Source: Brugia malayi (taxonomy: Eukaryota; Nematoda; Chromadorea; Rhabditida; Onchocercidae). Taken from it: 64,000 nt of DNA. This document shows, one piece after another, positions 34,730 through 47,163 of this stretch; the stretch's first letter is position 1; every line of letters starts with the position of its first letter. Made by a program: the position numbers and the translations under genes. The DNA is taken from the NCBI RefSeq assembly GCF_000002995.4, contig NW_025062475.1, positions 14,168,687-14,232,686 on the forward strand, given 5' to 3'. Below the pieces are notes generated by a model that saw nothing but the letters and a program-made list of their open reading frames with translations, had not been told where the DNA came from and ran no database searches.

Positions 34730-35663
34730 ATGCCGAATTCAATATTAGTGCCAAATAGTTCATTCACCTCATCCACTTCTTCCGGATCCGAAATTGATTA
34801 TATGCAAAATATCAAAGCAATGCTGGAGAAATCATCATCACAGGTTTATTAAATAGTTCGTTAATTAGTTAATCAACTTAATTCATTATTTTATTAATAA
34901 AAATTAAATTTAAATCACTCTAATAAAATATTTATTAATTTTTTTTTTTTTTAATATTAATTTAACGGCAATAACAACAAATGCAAAAAAAAAAAAAATT
35001 GTGAAATTTTTTAATTAATTTAAATTTTTAATAAGTTTAAAAAAAATGATATCTCTTTGTTCTTTTTTTCCTTTTTTTTTTGGATTTGAGTTCGAGAAAT
35101 TGAAATGCAAATTGAAATATTTATATTTATTGATCTTTTTACTTCCATAATAAATTTTTAAATATTTGAAAATGAAAAAAGGAAAAAAAAAAAGAAAACA
35201 CAAGCTAAATGATTTAAAAGTAATATTTGCATTTGATTTACAAATACAAATTTGATTTTGTATTTAATAATTGAATTTATTATTTATTTAAAAAGAATGA
35301 AATTAATGAAATTATTTCAATGATTATTATTTTTTTTAAACGTATAAATAATCCATTTTATAGATATCACGTAATGGTAATTCACAATTACAACGTCTGA
35401 TAAATAATATTGACAATCCGGAAAAGACAAAACCGATGAAAGCGGTATCGCTGGGTGAATTAAATACCGTTGATTTACATTTTATTATTGTTGCTATCTT
35501 AGAAAGGCGAATAATTACCTGTGAGGAACAAAATGATGCATTAAAGAAATCATTAAAAAAAGCATTACGAAAAATTGCTAAACTGGAAGATTTAATCGGA
35601 AATACGGAAGAGCCAAAAGAAAATCTGAAAATGTTGGCACATTCAAAATCAACCACATCTTAA
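34730..35663 (+). CDS. Small coiled-coil protein, unrecognised
   Basis: Exons 34730-34843 and 35364-35663 join in phase 0 to 414 bases, 137 residues, ending TAA. The N-terminal 38 residues are Ser/Thr-rich (SSFTSSTSSGSEID). The second exon is open for 99 residues and much less AT-rich than its flanks: a hydrophobic stretch (VDLHFIIVAILERRI) leads into a charged heptad-like helix (NDALKKSLKKALRKIAKLED), as in a dimeric coiled coil, then a polar tail. I do not recognise the family. The reading frame is also open for some way upstream of the ATG without a clear acceptor, so further 5' sequence is possible; the minus-strand frame over the same exon is a shadow. Confidence 0.72.
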
Positions 35664-37657
35664 AAAAAAAAAAAAAAACTTTTTCCTTTTTTTAAACTTA
35701 ATTTAATTTAAATTGAAATTATATAGCATCATCCTCTAATACACTCCAACTCCAATTAATTAGTTTCTTTTCCTCTTTTATTGTTTTTTTTTTCTTTTTC
35801 TTTTTGTTGTTTTGCAAAAATTTTAAATGATAAAATTGCAAAAATACAAATATTTACTTTGTTCCTTACATTATTATTAATATTTTGCTATTTCTTTTTC
35901 TCTTTTTTCTTTTTTCTTTTTTTTTTTTTTGCAAATATAAATTTGAAATTTTGTGAAAATCAAAATTAGATATTTAAAATAATAAATTTTCTTAACTTTT
36001 TTTTAATTTTTTTTAAATGCACAAATTGAAATCTTTATTATCACAAATATTTTATTTATTATCGTTGCTGTTTTATGGAATTTTGTGTTTTCTTTTTTTG
36101 CCTTTTGAAATTTGATAAAAAATTTTTCTCATTCATTGATATTAAAAGTTCATCTTTTTATTCAAGAATTGCATCTTTCCTTCTTTTTTTTTTTGGTGAC
36201 AGAAATAAATTAATGTGTCATTTTGTTAGCTAAACATGAATATACTCTTAATTTCATATGGTTAGTTAATAAATAAATGATAAAACTATTATAGTAAATA
36301 AAAAGTAAATGCTACTACTACCATAATATCAAATCAAATATATTTTAATACTAGTAGCATTTACAGCAATTTAAAAATTAATTGTATAATTTAAATTTTA
36401 ATCAAACGCTTTTTATTATTCTTAGCATATTTACTAAATATACTTTTTATTATGTTTATGTTAAATATTTGCAATATTAGTGATCATTAAGTGAGAAATA
36501 AATTTATTCCAAAATTGTTCTCCAACATATCACTGACAGTAATGAAATCAGTTTTATCCTTTTAATTGGTTAAAATTTTAAAAGCTGAGAAAACAGTTGC
36601 GCTAATATTGCGCTAAAATATAGTAGTTGAAAATGATCAAAATGAATAATTAATGGCTAATGATAAAATGGTTGTTTATTATTATTATTATTGTCATTAT
36701 TAATATTATTATCATTATTATTATTATTACTATATATAACAACTTTTAAAAATATTAAATTTGAAGTAGAAAAAAATTTTCTTTCGCACTTTCACAGAAA
36801 TTTGTATTTATATGCGATAATAAAAGAAAAAAAAAATTTTTTCTCTTAGTCATTAATTGAAATTAAATTGTGGGAAAAGATAACATAATTTTCTATTTTT
36901 AATCAAAATTGCTAAATGATATAATAAATATTATGCATAAATAATAATTATTATCAGTTTTAATAAATAAAGCAAATTTTTATTAATATTAAATAATTTA
37001 TTTCAATAATATTAATTTTTTCTACTTGGAATATATATATTTTCCTCTCTTTTTTTTTTTTTAATTTGAAACTGTAAGTAATTTTACAATTTAACTTTCA
37101 CCAAAAAGAATGTCAATTTGAGCTAATCTTTTTTTTTTTTCCTTCTAGACTTTAAAAAAAGAAAAAAACTAAACTTGTCATTTGAGTGGAAAGAAAGCTG
37201 AGAAAACAGTTGCGCTAACAAAGCAGTTGTTTTCACATTTTAGTAGTGTCAAAGTTCATATTGTCATTTTTCAAATTGAAATTTAAAAAAAAAAAAAAAA
37301 AAGAAAAAATTTAAAACGATGCATATTCTTGTTTATATCATTAGAATGCTATTGTAAGTGATTAATAATCTCTCTAAATTATCATTAAAATTCTTCCTGT
37401 AATTAATCTTTTTCCTTTCCAATATTTTAAAATGTATTCAAAAGTATATTTTTTTTTTCCTAATCTTTTGAAATTTTTAAATTTTTCAAAAGTACTAGAA
37501 GAAGAAAGAATGGAATTTTCATGCTTCTTTTATCTTAAAAAAAAAAGAAATACTATTAGGACTAATTTTAATAGCTGTATGACAGGTAAAGTTGCTAATT
37601 ATCAATGATTATTGATAATTGTTATCATAACATTAGCAAAAGAATTAAAATAATTGA

Positions 37658-37906
37658 ATGGTAATAGTTATGAGAAAATTTTGTTGTTTACTGATAGTTT
37701 CACTGATATTATTTATCTTTTTTGCATATCATATTGCATTCATTACCAACAAAATTATATTAAAATATTTTTTGCAAAAATATTTTATAAAATTATTAGT
37801 GAAATTAAATTTATTTCAGTCTGTTATTTATTATATATTATTTTTTCATTTCTTTTTAAAAACAATAATGATGCATTTAAAATCATTTCTAAGTATAATC
37901 AATTAA
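37658..37906 (+). CDS. Open frame with signal-anchor-like start
   Basis: ATG opens 82 codons; residues 6-26 (RKFCCLLIVSLILFIFFAYH) form a textbook basic-then-hydrophobic signal anchor, followed by more Ile/Leu/Phe/Lys-rich sequence. There is no splice context or homology, and AT-rich DNA yields Phe/Ile/Lys-rich frames by chance, with an overlapping frame of similar length in another phase. Listed because the N-terminal charge pattern is unusually neat. Confidence 0.15.
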   Translation: MVIVMRKFCCLLIVSLILFIFFAYHIAFITNKIILKYFLQKYFIKLLVKLNLFQSVIYYILFFHFFLKTIMMHLKSFLSIIN

Positions 37907-40082
37907 AAATAAATTGATAAATTAGAGTATATTAAAGTGATAAGGAAATATTGAAGCAATGAATCGAACAGTGAACTTTTTTTTAGGATGAATTTAAAAA
38001 AGGTCATTGCATATGAAAAAGGTCATTATCATTGTTATTTCATTTTTTTTTTTTTTTATGTAACAAATGTTGTGGAATAAATTTATCACTGTTATCATTC
38101 TTGAAGTGTCAAGGAAATTATTTAATAGATGAATTATCAGTAATATTGTATCGTTAATTATTTCATATTTAATTTAGAAATTAAATATTTTTGTATTTTT
38201 CTTTTCATTTCAAATCAAAATTAAAATAGTTAAAAAAATGTTTGGCTCACAACGCAAAATTTTTGGAAAAAAACAGCAATGAATTATAAAAAAGGAAAAA
38301 TTTTGGTGAAATATAAAAATTAATAAATATTTATTGTTATTTTATTCCTTTTTTATTTATTTTGTATATTAAATAAATATTTATCATTTTACTGCTTTTT
38401 TTTCTTTCAAAAATTAGAAAAATTGTATGAAAAGTTGAGCAAATTATGGGAGAAGGAAATGAATAATAAAATAATTGAAATAAGAAATCTGAAATGAATT
38501 AATATTAAAAATTTGAAGTGGTAAAATGAAAAAAAATCAATTCGTTTTTTTTCTTTCTTTTTATTGATATTACATGGCTAATGTGATTAAATAATTTAAT
38601 TGAAAAAAAAAAAAATAAATAAATAAACAATGCATTTTAAAGGAAATGTTTATTTTGTATGCTTTATTAAGTAGAATACATTTCAAAAAGAAAACATTTC
38701 AAAAATTTATACTAAAATGAATAGAAATACAAAAAATAAAAAATAAAAAGAAACTGTAAATAAAACAAAAAAAAAAAAAAAAAAAAAATTGATAAAATTC
38801 TTTTATGATACAAAAATTACATCCAATTTCATTTTTTTTTTTCTACTTTTCATATTTACTTTTATTCTTATGTTACATTTAAATTATTTATATATAAAAT
38901 TTGAAAGCAAAGCACTGTCAAAGCAATGATACTATACATATATCAAGGCTATTTTAATATATATAAATACCCTTAATTGATTAAATTAAATTATTTAATT
39001 GTCTTTTTATTTGTTATTAAAATTGACAACATTCAAAAAAAAAGGATGCTTCCTTTTTTTTTTTTTTTTGTAAAATAAAAATAAAAGAAAGAAAAGATAA
39101 AAATTAAAAATAATCTAATTTGATTTACAATTTTATACAATTTGTCAAAAATACTTTTTTTTTTTTTTTTGTATAGAATTATAAACAAACAACTTGGAAA
39201 CAATTGATACTACAAAAAATGAAAAATAAATCAATCAAAGCAAAACAATATATACATGAATTTAATAAAGCAAACAATTATTTTGTTGCTTTTTTCAAAA
39301 AAAAAAAAAAAAAAAAATTTCATTTCTATTTGTTTGTTGTAATGAAAACATTTGTATAATGAATTGATAAAATAAACAATTAAAAGAAATTTGCACAAAA
39401 TGAAAAATTTACTTTAGCATTTGCTTCTGATTAAATTATATGGGTTTTATTTATTTATTTATTTTTTTTAGTATAATTTGAATGTCTTTTAAAAGTGGAA
39501 AATGGAAATCTGAAGAAGGAAAGAATGAAAAAATGAAATGTAAAAGGAAAGAGCTATTATTGATCGATGCTAAAGTGTGCATAAATAAATTTCAAAAAAT
39601 CTAACATCTAAAATTTGAATAAATGTTCATAGCTATGTTGAAAAATGTGAAGAACGAAAAAAAAAAAATGAAATAAAAAATTGAAAGTTATTATTCTTAT
39701 ACTAGAAAAAGATAAAAAAGAAAAAATTTCATTTTGAATACAATATATTAAATATTTTTGAAAAAAATAAAAAAAAAAAGTAAAATAAATTTGAAAATGA
39801 AAGAATATTCGGTCCTATAATAATAGAAAAAAAAGAGTTTTGACGAATTGATAATATCACATAAAAGCATTTAAATTTTAACTTTAGAATAAAAAAAAAA
39901 AAAAACAAATACAAACATTCCAAATTCGAGGAGAAAAATTTCAGTAAACAAAACCAATACAATATATAATTTTCATTAAATTTTAAATTTGTTTACTAAA
40001 AAAAAATCTTTTTCAGTCAAATTCTCTTAAAAGAATTATGCAAGATATTAGCTAGTAAAACAGACGAATGCCATGATAATAT

Positions 40083-40440
40083 ACATTAGCACTATCATTA
40101 TCATTATTGTCATTATTGCCATTACTATTATTATCACTACCATCACTATCATCATTACCTTTACTACTATTATCATTACCATTATTATTACTACAATTAT
40201 CATTACTATCATTATTACCATCGCTATTATTATCACTACCATTACCATCATTATCACCATTACTATTATTATTATTACCATTACTATCATTATTACCATC
40301 GCTATTATTATCACTACCATTACCATCATTATCACCATTACTATTATTATTATTACCATTACTATCATTATTACCATTGCTATTATTATCATTATCACTA
40401 TTATCACCATTATTACTACTATTATTATCACTGTTTGTCA
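40083..40440. repeat. Imperfect trinucleotide array (TTA/CAT/TAC units)
   Basis: About 360 bases of ATT, ATC and ACT triplets in which larger blocks of about 75 bases are duplicated (compare 40200-40270 with 40280-40345). All six frames stay open only because of the triplet structure. Confidence 0.9.
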
Positions 40441-41210
40441 TTACTTTATTATTAAACTATTGTTTATTAATTAGTGAAAATAATAATAATAATAATATTG
40501 TTGCCATAATAATTGATAATTGCAATAACTAATATGATAATAATAATAATAATAATAATAATAATAGCGATGATAAGCAATGATAATAATAACAATGAAG
40601 TGTTAAAATGGCTGTTATGAAGAAAATGTATTATGATAATTTTGGAGCTATAAAAAAAACATTCAAATATATTAATTGCATTAACCAACTATTGCAATAT
40701 TTAAAGATCTTTTAAGGTCTTTTTAAGAGAGAAAAGGAGAGAGAGAGAGAGAGAGAGAGAGAAAAGAAGAAGTAAAAGAAAACATCGAAGTTACAAATAA
40801 AATAAACGAATTGCAAAAATTAATCAAACATTAACAAATAATAGATGGAAGGAGAAAGAAATTTTGTACTAAATTATTCCACTAAAATTGATAAAATCAT
40901 AAAAATGAAAAAGAAAAAAAAAATGGAAGGAAATGCTTTTTTTTCAAAAAAAGAAAGAAAATGAAATAAAGCAAATCTGAAAGATTGTATAGTAAAAGTA
41001 ATAATACATCAGTATATAATAATTTCTATCATTAACAATAGCATATCAGTGATAAGGTTTGAAATAAAGCAAATTTCGGCAGATGATAGAACAATCAATC
41101 GATCGATAATCATTCATATCACTACAGGAACTTTGATCAACAAAAACATTTAATTCATAGTTGTCGTAATATTGAAATAGTCCTAATGTGACAACAGCAA
41201 TGACAGATAG

Positions 41211-44200
41211 TCATAAGATTGTACAACAGCGACAAATAGCTCGTCGGGTCGGTTGTGTTGAAGTGGGTGGTGTGGCAGGTGCAAAGTATGCGTGTACTTC
41301 CACGTCTGGTTTCAAATTCTGCAAAAAAAAAGGAGGGGGAGGAGGAGGAGGAAAAGAAGTGGAATGTAATTTAATAATAAATAAGTGATAAAAATTGATA
41401 AGCGTCAAATAAATGATCAAAGATTACTGAAAGATTAGTTATCAAACGATGAACAGTATATTCTGATTATGTTGTTGAAATTGTATGTAAATATAGTAAA
41501 TTTAAATTGATAAAGAAAGTTGAGGAAAAAGAAAAGAAATGAATTATCAACAAAGTAAAATAATATTTCGAATATTTTAATAAAAACAATTAATCTGTTT
41601 ATTGTTAAAACTTTAAAGTATTAAAAATTAATCAATTTAAAGAATTTTTTTTTTCTTTGAAAGTTGAAAAATAATACCTTAAAACGTTTAATAGCATCTT
41701 TAGTAATATTTTGACAATCGTATAGATCAACTCGTTGTAAAGTGCGCACTTGTTTCATGTAATCTAGACTAATATCTGTGATCTGAGGACAATTATCCAA
41801 TTCTAACACTTGGATTCGATCTTTTAAGTGATAATTTAAACAAAGCTGTCGTAAACCCGCATCAGTGATAAGTTCACAGTGTGAAAGACTCTATAAAATA
41901 TTGTTGTTATAAAATTATCTAAAAAAAAAAAATTAAAATTTACTACAGTTATAAAAAAAGTTGAAATTGCAAAAAAAAGTAATAGCATATTATTAATATT
42001 ATTAAATTAATAACATATCATTATTATTTTTTAAATTATCACTAATAATAAACACTAAATTATCAATAATAATAAACAATTAAAACAATTTACCATTTTT
42101 TTTTTTTTTATATATATGAAATAATTATTTCTATTTCTGTCTTTTTAAATTATCATTTTGTTTGATACTATCAGAGAATTAAATTATTTCAAATACAATT
42201 ATTCCACTAAAATGATGAATTAATAATTTTCAATAAAATAAAAAAGACAAATACTATTTCTATATTAAAATTCCTATAAGTATTTAAATAAAAAAAGAAA
42301 AAAATTCTTACCAAATTAAGAAGACATGGGCATCCTTTACTGAAATTATCTAATGTGATATCAGTTAACAACGAGCAATCTTCCAAATCCATCCTTTCAA
42401 GTTCGTGACAATTCTTTGCTAAAATACCAAAGCCATGATCGGTCAACAAGGAACATCCGGACAGTTCGAGATCTCTAAAATAATTCGTAAATTTATTATC
42501 AAAAACTTTAAAAAAAAAAAATGAAAAAGGTGAGAAATTTGTTTACAGAAAGTAAATTTTTATAATTTAAAAAAAAAAATGATATATGCATCATTAAGAA
42601 TTCAATGAAAGTAAGTGTAAATTTGTAATAATAAAGATTAAATCTTCCTTATTCTGTAAATTTAAAATTAAAAAATTTATGAAAAAGTAAAAGTTTACAT
42701 ATTCAAAATTAATTAAATAATTTAATTTTTTATAAATGTCATTTGAACAAGATTATAACTGTTTAATAAATAATGAAAAAAGAAAAAGAAAGCTATTTAC
42801 TCCTTTTTGTGATAGTATAACTTAAAGCTATTTACTCCTTTTTGTGATAGTATAACTTACTTTAACCTATGACATCCATTTGCAAGTGAGATAAGAGCTC
42901 TGTCAGTAACTTGGGTACAAGAAGACAAACATAAATATTCCAATTGTGAGCAACTAGATGCAATATCAGCAACCGTATCATCAGTGATAAAACAACCAAG
43001 TAAATTGACTGTTCGTAGCTCACAACAAAAATTACGCATTTCCGCAAAAACAATTTCTGTTAACTGAAAATTTAATTTTTATATTTAAAAATTAAAAAGA
43101 AAACCTGCATTGTATTATACTTAAATTTTATAGCTAATTATTCATTTTTCTTCTTTTATATATATATATATATATTTTTATAACTTTTATAAATTTGAGT
43201 ACGTAAAAAAAAATTCATTAATTTTAATGTTTTAATTGAATATTTTAATAAAATTTTCGCATCATCACTTCTTGGATTATTATTAAATTCTTTCATAATT
43301 TCATTGCTAAAAAATTCATTAATAATTAATTATTCCTTTTCACATTCATAAAAGTGTGAATTTTAATTAGATCATTCCTTTCCTTTCATCACTCTCATCT
43401 TTACATGTGAAAAATAAATTTTAGTTTTTAAAAGTAAAAGTACATTCATTCTTATAGTATAAATCAATTAATCAAATTTATTTTAAACTAACTTATATTT
43501 ACTTTTTCATTTCTTTTACAAATTATTTCAAATTTTATATATTTATATAAAATTTTCCTTTATAAAAATTCAATATCAAATAGTGAAAATTTAACCTTTA
43601 ATGTTTGACCTTTTTTTTTTGCATAATCGAATTTAATTAATTGAAAAAGAGTTTTTCATATATTCATTTTTTTGCATTTTATCCAAAAAAAAAGAAAATT
43701 TTTTTTAATGACTACGACAATAATTTAGAATTTTTTAAGAATTTCAATTTAAAAAAAAAAAAAATTTATAAAATTAAATTTACTTACTCCTTCACATCCA
43801 CGACAAATTAGAGTACTTAATTTTGGACAACCCTGTAGTACTGCTTGTACTCCTCGATTTTGCACATTTTCACACCAACTAATATTTAAATATTCCAAAT
43901 TCTTACATCCTTCACTGTAATTATTAATTAATAAATGAAATGTTTCTTTTTTTCTTATCATTTAAATCATTTTTATTTTAAATTTACTTTATTTAATCAT
44001 TTTTCACTAAATAATTGTTAAATTAGTTTATTTCAATTCAGATTAAAATCTTATTATTTTGCAAAAAAGAAAAAAAAAATTGTTGAAATTTCATTATTTT
44101 ACAAAAATATTAGAAAAAAAAAAATTATTGGAAATGAAGAATTTTTGTTCAACTGATTATCATTTTATTGATAATTTTTGTTTTGATTAAAAATTCAATA

Positions 44201-47163
44201 AAGCAAAATCATACCTTACTGCCCTGAGAGATTTATCGGTTATTGCGGTGCAATTCTCGAGATCCAACCATACCAATCGATGACAATTCCTTCCCAAATA
44301 TTCGCATGTACTGTAATTAATAGTTTCAAAAAAAAAAAAAAAAATTTTTTTTTTAGTTTTCTTGAATTTTTCTTATAATTTTTTTGGATCATAATTTAAT
44401 CACATGTAAAATTAAAGTTTAAAAAAAAAATCATTAGATTTTCGAATTGTTTTTTAATATATTTAATAACTTTATGTGAAATTCCTCTTTTATATTTTCA
44501 CATTCTTTGAATTAAAAAGAAATATTGCAATGTTACAGTTTTCTTATCAAATAAATATTTAATAATTCATTTTCAGCTTATCAATGCTATCTGATAGCTG
44601 AATGTGAGAAGTAGTAAAGAATGACATAAAGAGAAAATTAAATTGAAATTTTACTATAATAATGAAATTTCTCTTTCAAAAATTGATAAATAGTGTTGCT
44701 TTGTTGGTAATATCTTATTTTTTTTTTCTTTTTCAAAATTATCTAATGTTGGATTAAAATTTGCAATTTTTCTTCTTTTTAAATTCTAAAATAGGAATTT
44801 ATGAATTAATATAATTTATAATTTGATATAATGCATAAATTAAATTATTTTTAATGATTGATTTAGATTAAAATTTATATTTAAAAATTAAAACGTTAGA
44901 TTAAAACTTACGAATCAGTGACACGTTTACATTTGTATAATGAAAGATGTTCAATATTTGGACATTTTAACGTAAATGAACGTAAAGCATTTTCCTGTAC
45001 ATTTTCACATCCACGTAAACTTAACTTTTTCAAAAAACCACCACATCTTTTGGCTAAATTTTCCACTACTGGTGCCTGAAAATATGAAAAATTGTTAAAA
45101 TTTAGAAAAAGAAAAAATTGTTAATTAACTTTTTTCTTTTTAATATAGTTTGTTGCTTTAAGTTTAGAATGCTTAATAGTTTAAGTTAATTAAATTTTAG
45201 TGTCAGACAGTTTTTTTTTTTTTTTTTTTTAAATGCTTTTCCATTTTGTTTGGTATTGCTCATTTATTTGAAAATAACTTAAACTTCATTTATCCATTTG
45301 CCATTTCGTTTCTAAACAAAAAAAAAAAAAAAAAATAAAATAAAAAACTTTTTAGGATGATAAAGAAACAAAAAAGAAAAGACTCATTAAATCTTTCATC
45401 AACAACTTTTGTTGATTGCACTTCCATAGATATTTAATTTAGTGGTTCTCTTTTTTTAACAAAAAAAAAAAAAAACAAAGTACTCCAATGATTTGAAAAG
45501 AAAAAAAAATCAGTTAATTAATGTTTGCTGCTGATTAATGTTAAAGGGAAACAAAAAATAAAAGTTGAAAAAGTAACAGAATGAATAATTAATTGTTTCA
45601 TTTAAACAATTTATTTCAATTCTATTTACATTTTTTTTTTTTACTTTGTTTATTTATTTAACGATATAATGAAGTAAAATTTAGGTGAAAAGAGTAAAGA
45701 AGATATAAATTTTCGGAGCATAAATAAATAAATAAGTAAGTAAATATGAATGAATGAATAAATATATAGGACAATTGAAATAAAGTGAAGTAAATTTGAA
45801 GTATCTAAAATGACACTGTCACATGCTGTCGCAAACCATGTCTTCATTTTATTTAAAATTCATAAAATTGAATAATTACTATTGACAGTAACATTTTATA
45901 TGTTTATTTAATGTATGAATAAAATTGAATTAATATAACCTTCAATAAATTGACGTGCAACTTAGTATAGCAAACATTAACTAAAGCAAATGCTATTATA
46001 GTAATTAACTACAACGACAACAATGATAATAACAACAACAACAAAAACAACAATCACAGCGACAACAACAACAGCAACAAGTCAACAATGGACAACAATA
46101 AAAGGGATAATAACAACGAACAACAAAAACAAGCAACAAATCATAACAATAAGTAATAACAAACGATAAACAATAATAGCACTGGTGAAAAAGGTAGATG
46201 ATATTATTTTTGATTACTTTTAGTATCAAAAAGATTTGCAATAAAATTTAAAAACAGTGGTACCGAAAAGTTGATAACCTAAGACATCCACAAGATGGAT
46301 GATAAGTATATAGTAGTAATAGTATTCATACGAATAATTTTTGTTTGTTTATCTTTTTTTTTAACTTTCTTTTCCTATCATTTTTAATTGAATTATCTAG
46401 CTCTTAAAATTCTTAAATTAAAAAAAAATAATAAAATTTGACAATTCGTTTGAAGTATTCAATAAATTTTGTAAACATATATATATATTTTGTAACAATA
46501 GCAATAATAACAGTAAACAATAATTGATGTAATTACAAATAGATAATAAATAAGTGAAAATGATAAGAATAATTGATAATAAAAGATTAGAATTGCTAAC
46601 CTTGATATCTTTTTGAAATTGGAAGAGATCAACTTGTTGCCAATTGCTACCATCAAGCGCTAACAGATTCCAATGACGACATGTTTGAGCACATCGACAT
46701 AATGATGTAATATCCAAAAATGAAAAAATCCTAAAAATTAAAATTTTTAAAAAATTTTAAAAAAATCTCGAAAATAGATTTTTTTTTAAAACAATTTGGT
46801 TTTCTGTTTTCTTTTTTTTTAAAAAAAAAAGAAAAATAAAAGAAAGCAATTGTAAATGATTAAACGATATTTTGGCATTTTTTTTCATTAAAACTTTCCC
46901 AGAAAATTTTCAAGGTAATAGTTGATAATGAAAATTAAAAAAAAGAAGAAGAAAATTTCCATCCTGCAAACCGTTTTTTTTTTTTTTGTTAACAAAATTT
47001 TTGAATTCAATTTAAGCTGAAATATGGAACTATTTAATGTTTTGAGACTAAGGTAAAAAAAAAAATGGAAATATTTTTACCTAAGAATGAGTTCTTTAGG
47101 TAGCACACGATTGATGAGCGGTTGATCGGACTGAACAGGTAGAAGAGTTGTTATTAAGTACAT
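41211..47163 (-). CDS. FBXL20: F-box leucine-rich-repeat protein, FBXL2/FBXL20 family
   Basis: Substrate receptor of an SCF (Skp1-Cullin1-F-box) ubiquitin ligase. Minus-strand exons 47163-47081, 46730-46601, 45075-44912, 44310-44215, 43914-43788, 43063-42861, 42474-42312, 41890-41678 and 41318-41211 join to 1287 bases, 428 residues, the usual family length (about 420-440). The F-box spans about residues 21-67 (LPKELILRIFSFLDITSLCR ... LDGSNWQQVDLFQFQ) and binds Skp1. Ten or so cysteine-type leucine-rich repeats follow (for example LSLRGCENV, LDLENCTAITD, LNISWCENV, CRGCEG, LCLSSCTQVTD, MDLEDCSLLTD, LELDNCPQITD, VDLYDCQNIT). The C-terminus is the conserved VEVHAYFAPATPP and the CAAX box CTIL, whose final Leu predicts geranylgeranylation and membrane anchoring, as in FBXL2. 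The ATG at 47163 directly follows a TTACAG acceptor, so it may be a trans-spliced start or an internal exon joined to 5' exons near 54.5 kb. Confidence 0.95.
42789..42858. repeat. 35-bp tandem duplication at a splice donor
   Basis: 42789-42823 and 42824-42858 are identical copies of 35 bases. The copy nearer the exon begins just inside the intron after the exon 43063-42861 of the F-box gene and contains most of the donor's downstream sequence; the far copy lacks a GT at the matching place. Confidence 0.9.
46014..46150. repeat. CAA trinucleotide tract in an F-box gene intron
   Basis: Interrupted ACA/CAA triplets between the exons starting at 46730 and 45075. The Cys-rich minus-strand frame across it is only the repeat in translation. 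Confidence 0.8.

Larger units (their letters stand above)
35664..41210. other. Long AT-rich spacer with simple repeats
   Basis: Holds the 3' ends of the coiled-coil gene and of the minus-strand F-box gene. It contains an ATT array near 36670-36735, a 25-bp direct repeat (36581-36605 and 37194-37218), a hydrophobic 82-codon open frame at 37658-37906, a TTA/CAT trinucleotide array at 40083-40440, an AAT tract near 40530-40565 and a GA tract at 40736-40762. Confidence 0.55.

Noticed and set aside
35336..35656. 106-residue minus-strand frame opposite the coiled-coil exon
   Set aside because: Shadow of the plus-strand exon, which has proper splice context and a natural stop.
27966..35663. AIP-1-like, Cys-rich membrane and coiled-coil genes as a nematode operon
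   Set aside because: The gaps between them (1.7 and 2.0 kb) are far larger than normal operon spacing of about 100 bases, and each seems to have its own upstream region.
40048..40532. Long open frames on both strands across 40.05-40.53 kb, Ile/Met/Val- or Asn/Ser/Asp-rich
   Set aside because: All frames stay open because of the imperfect trinucleotide array; no gene signal.
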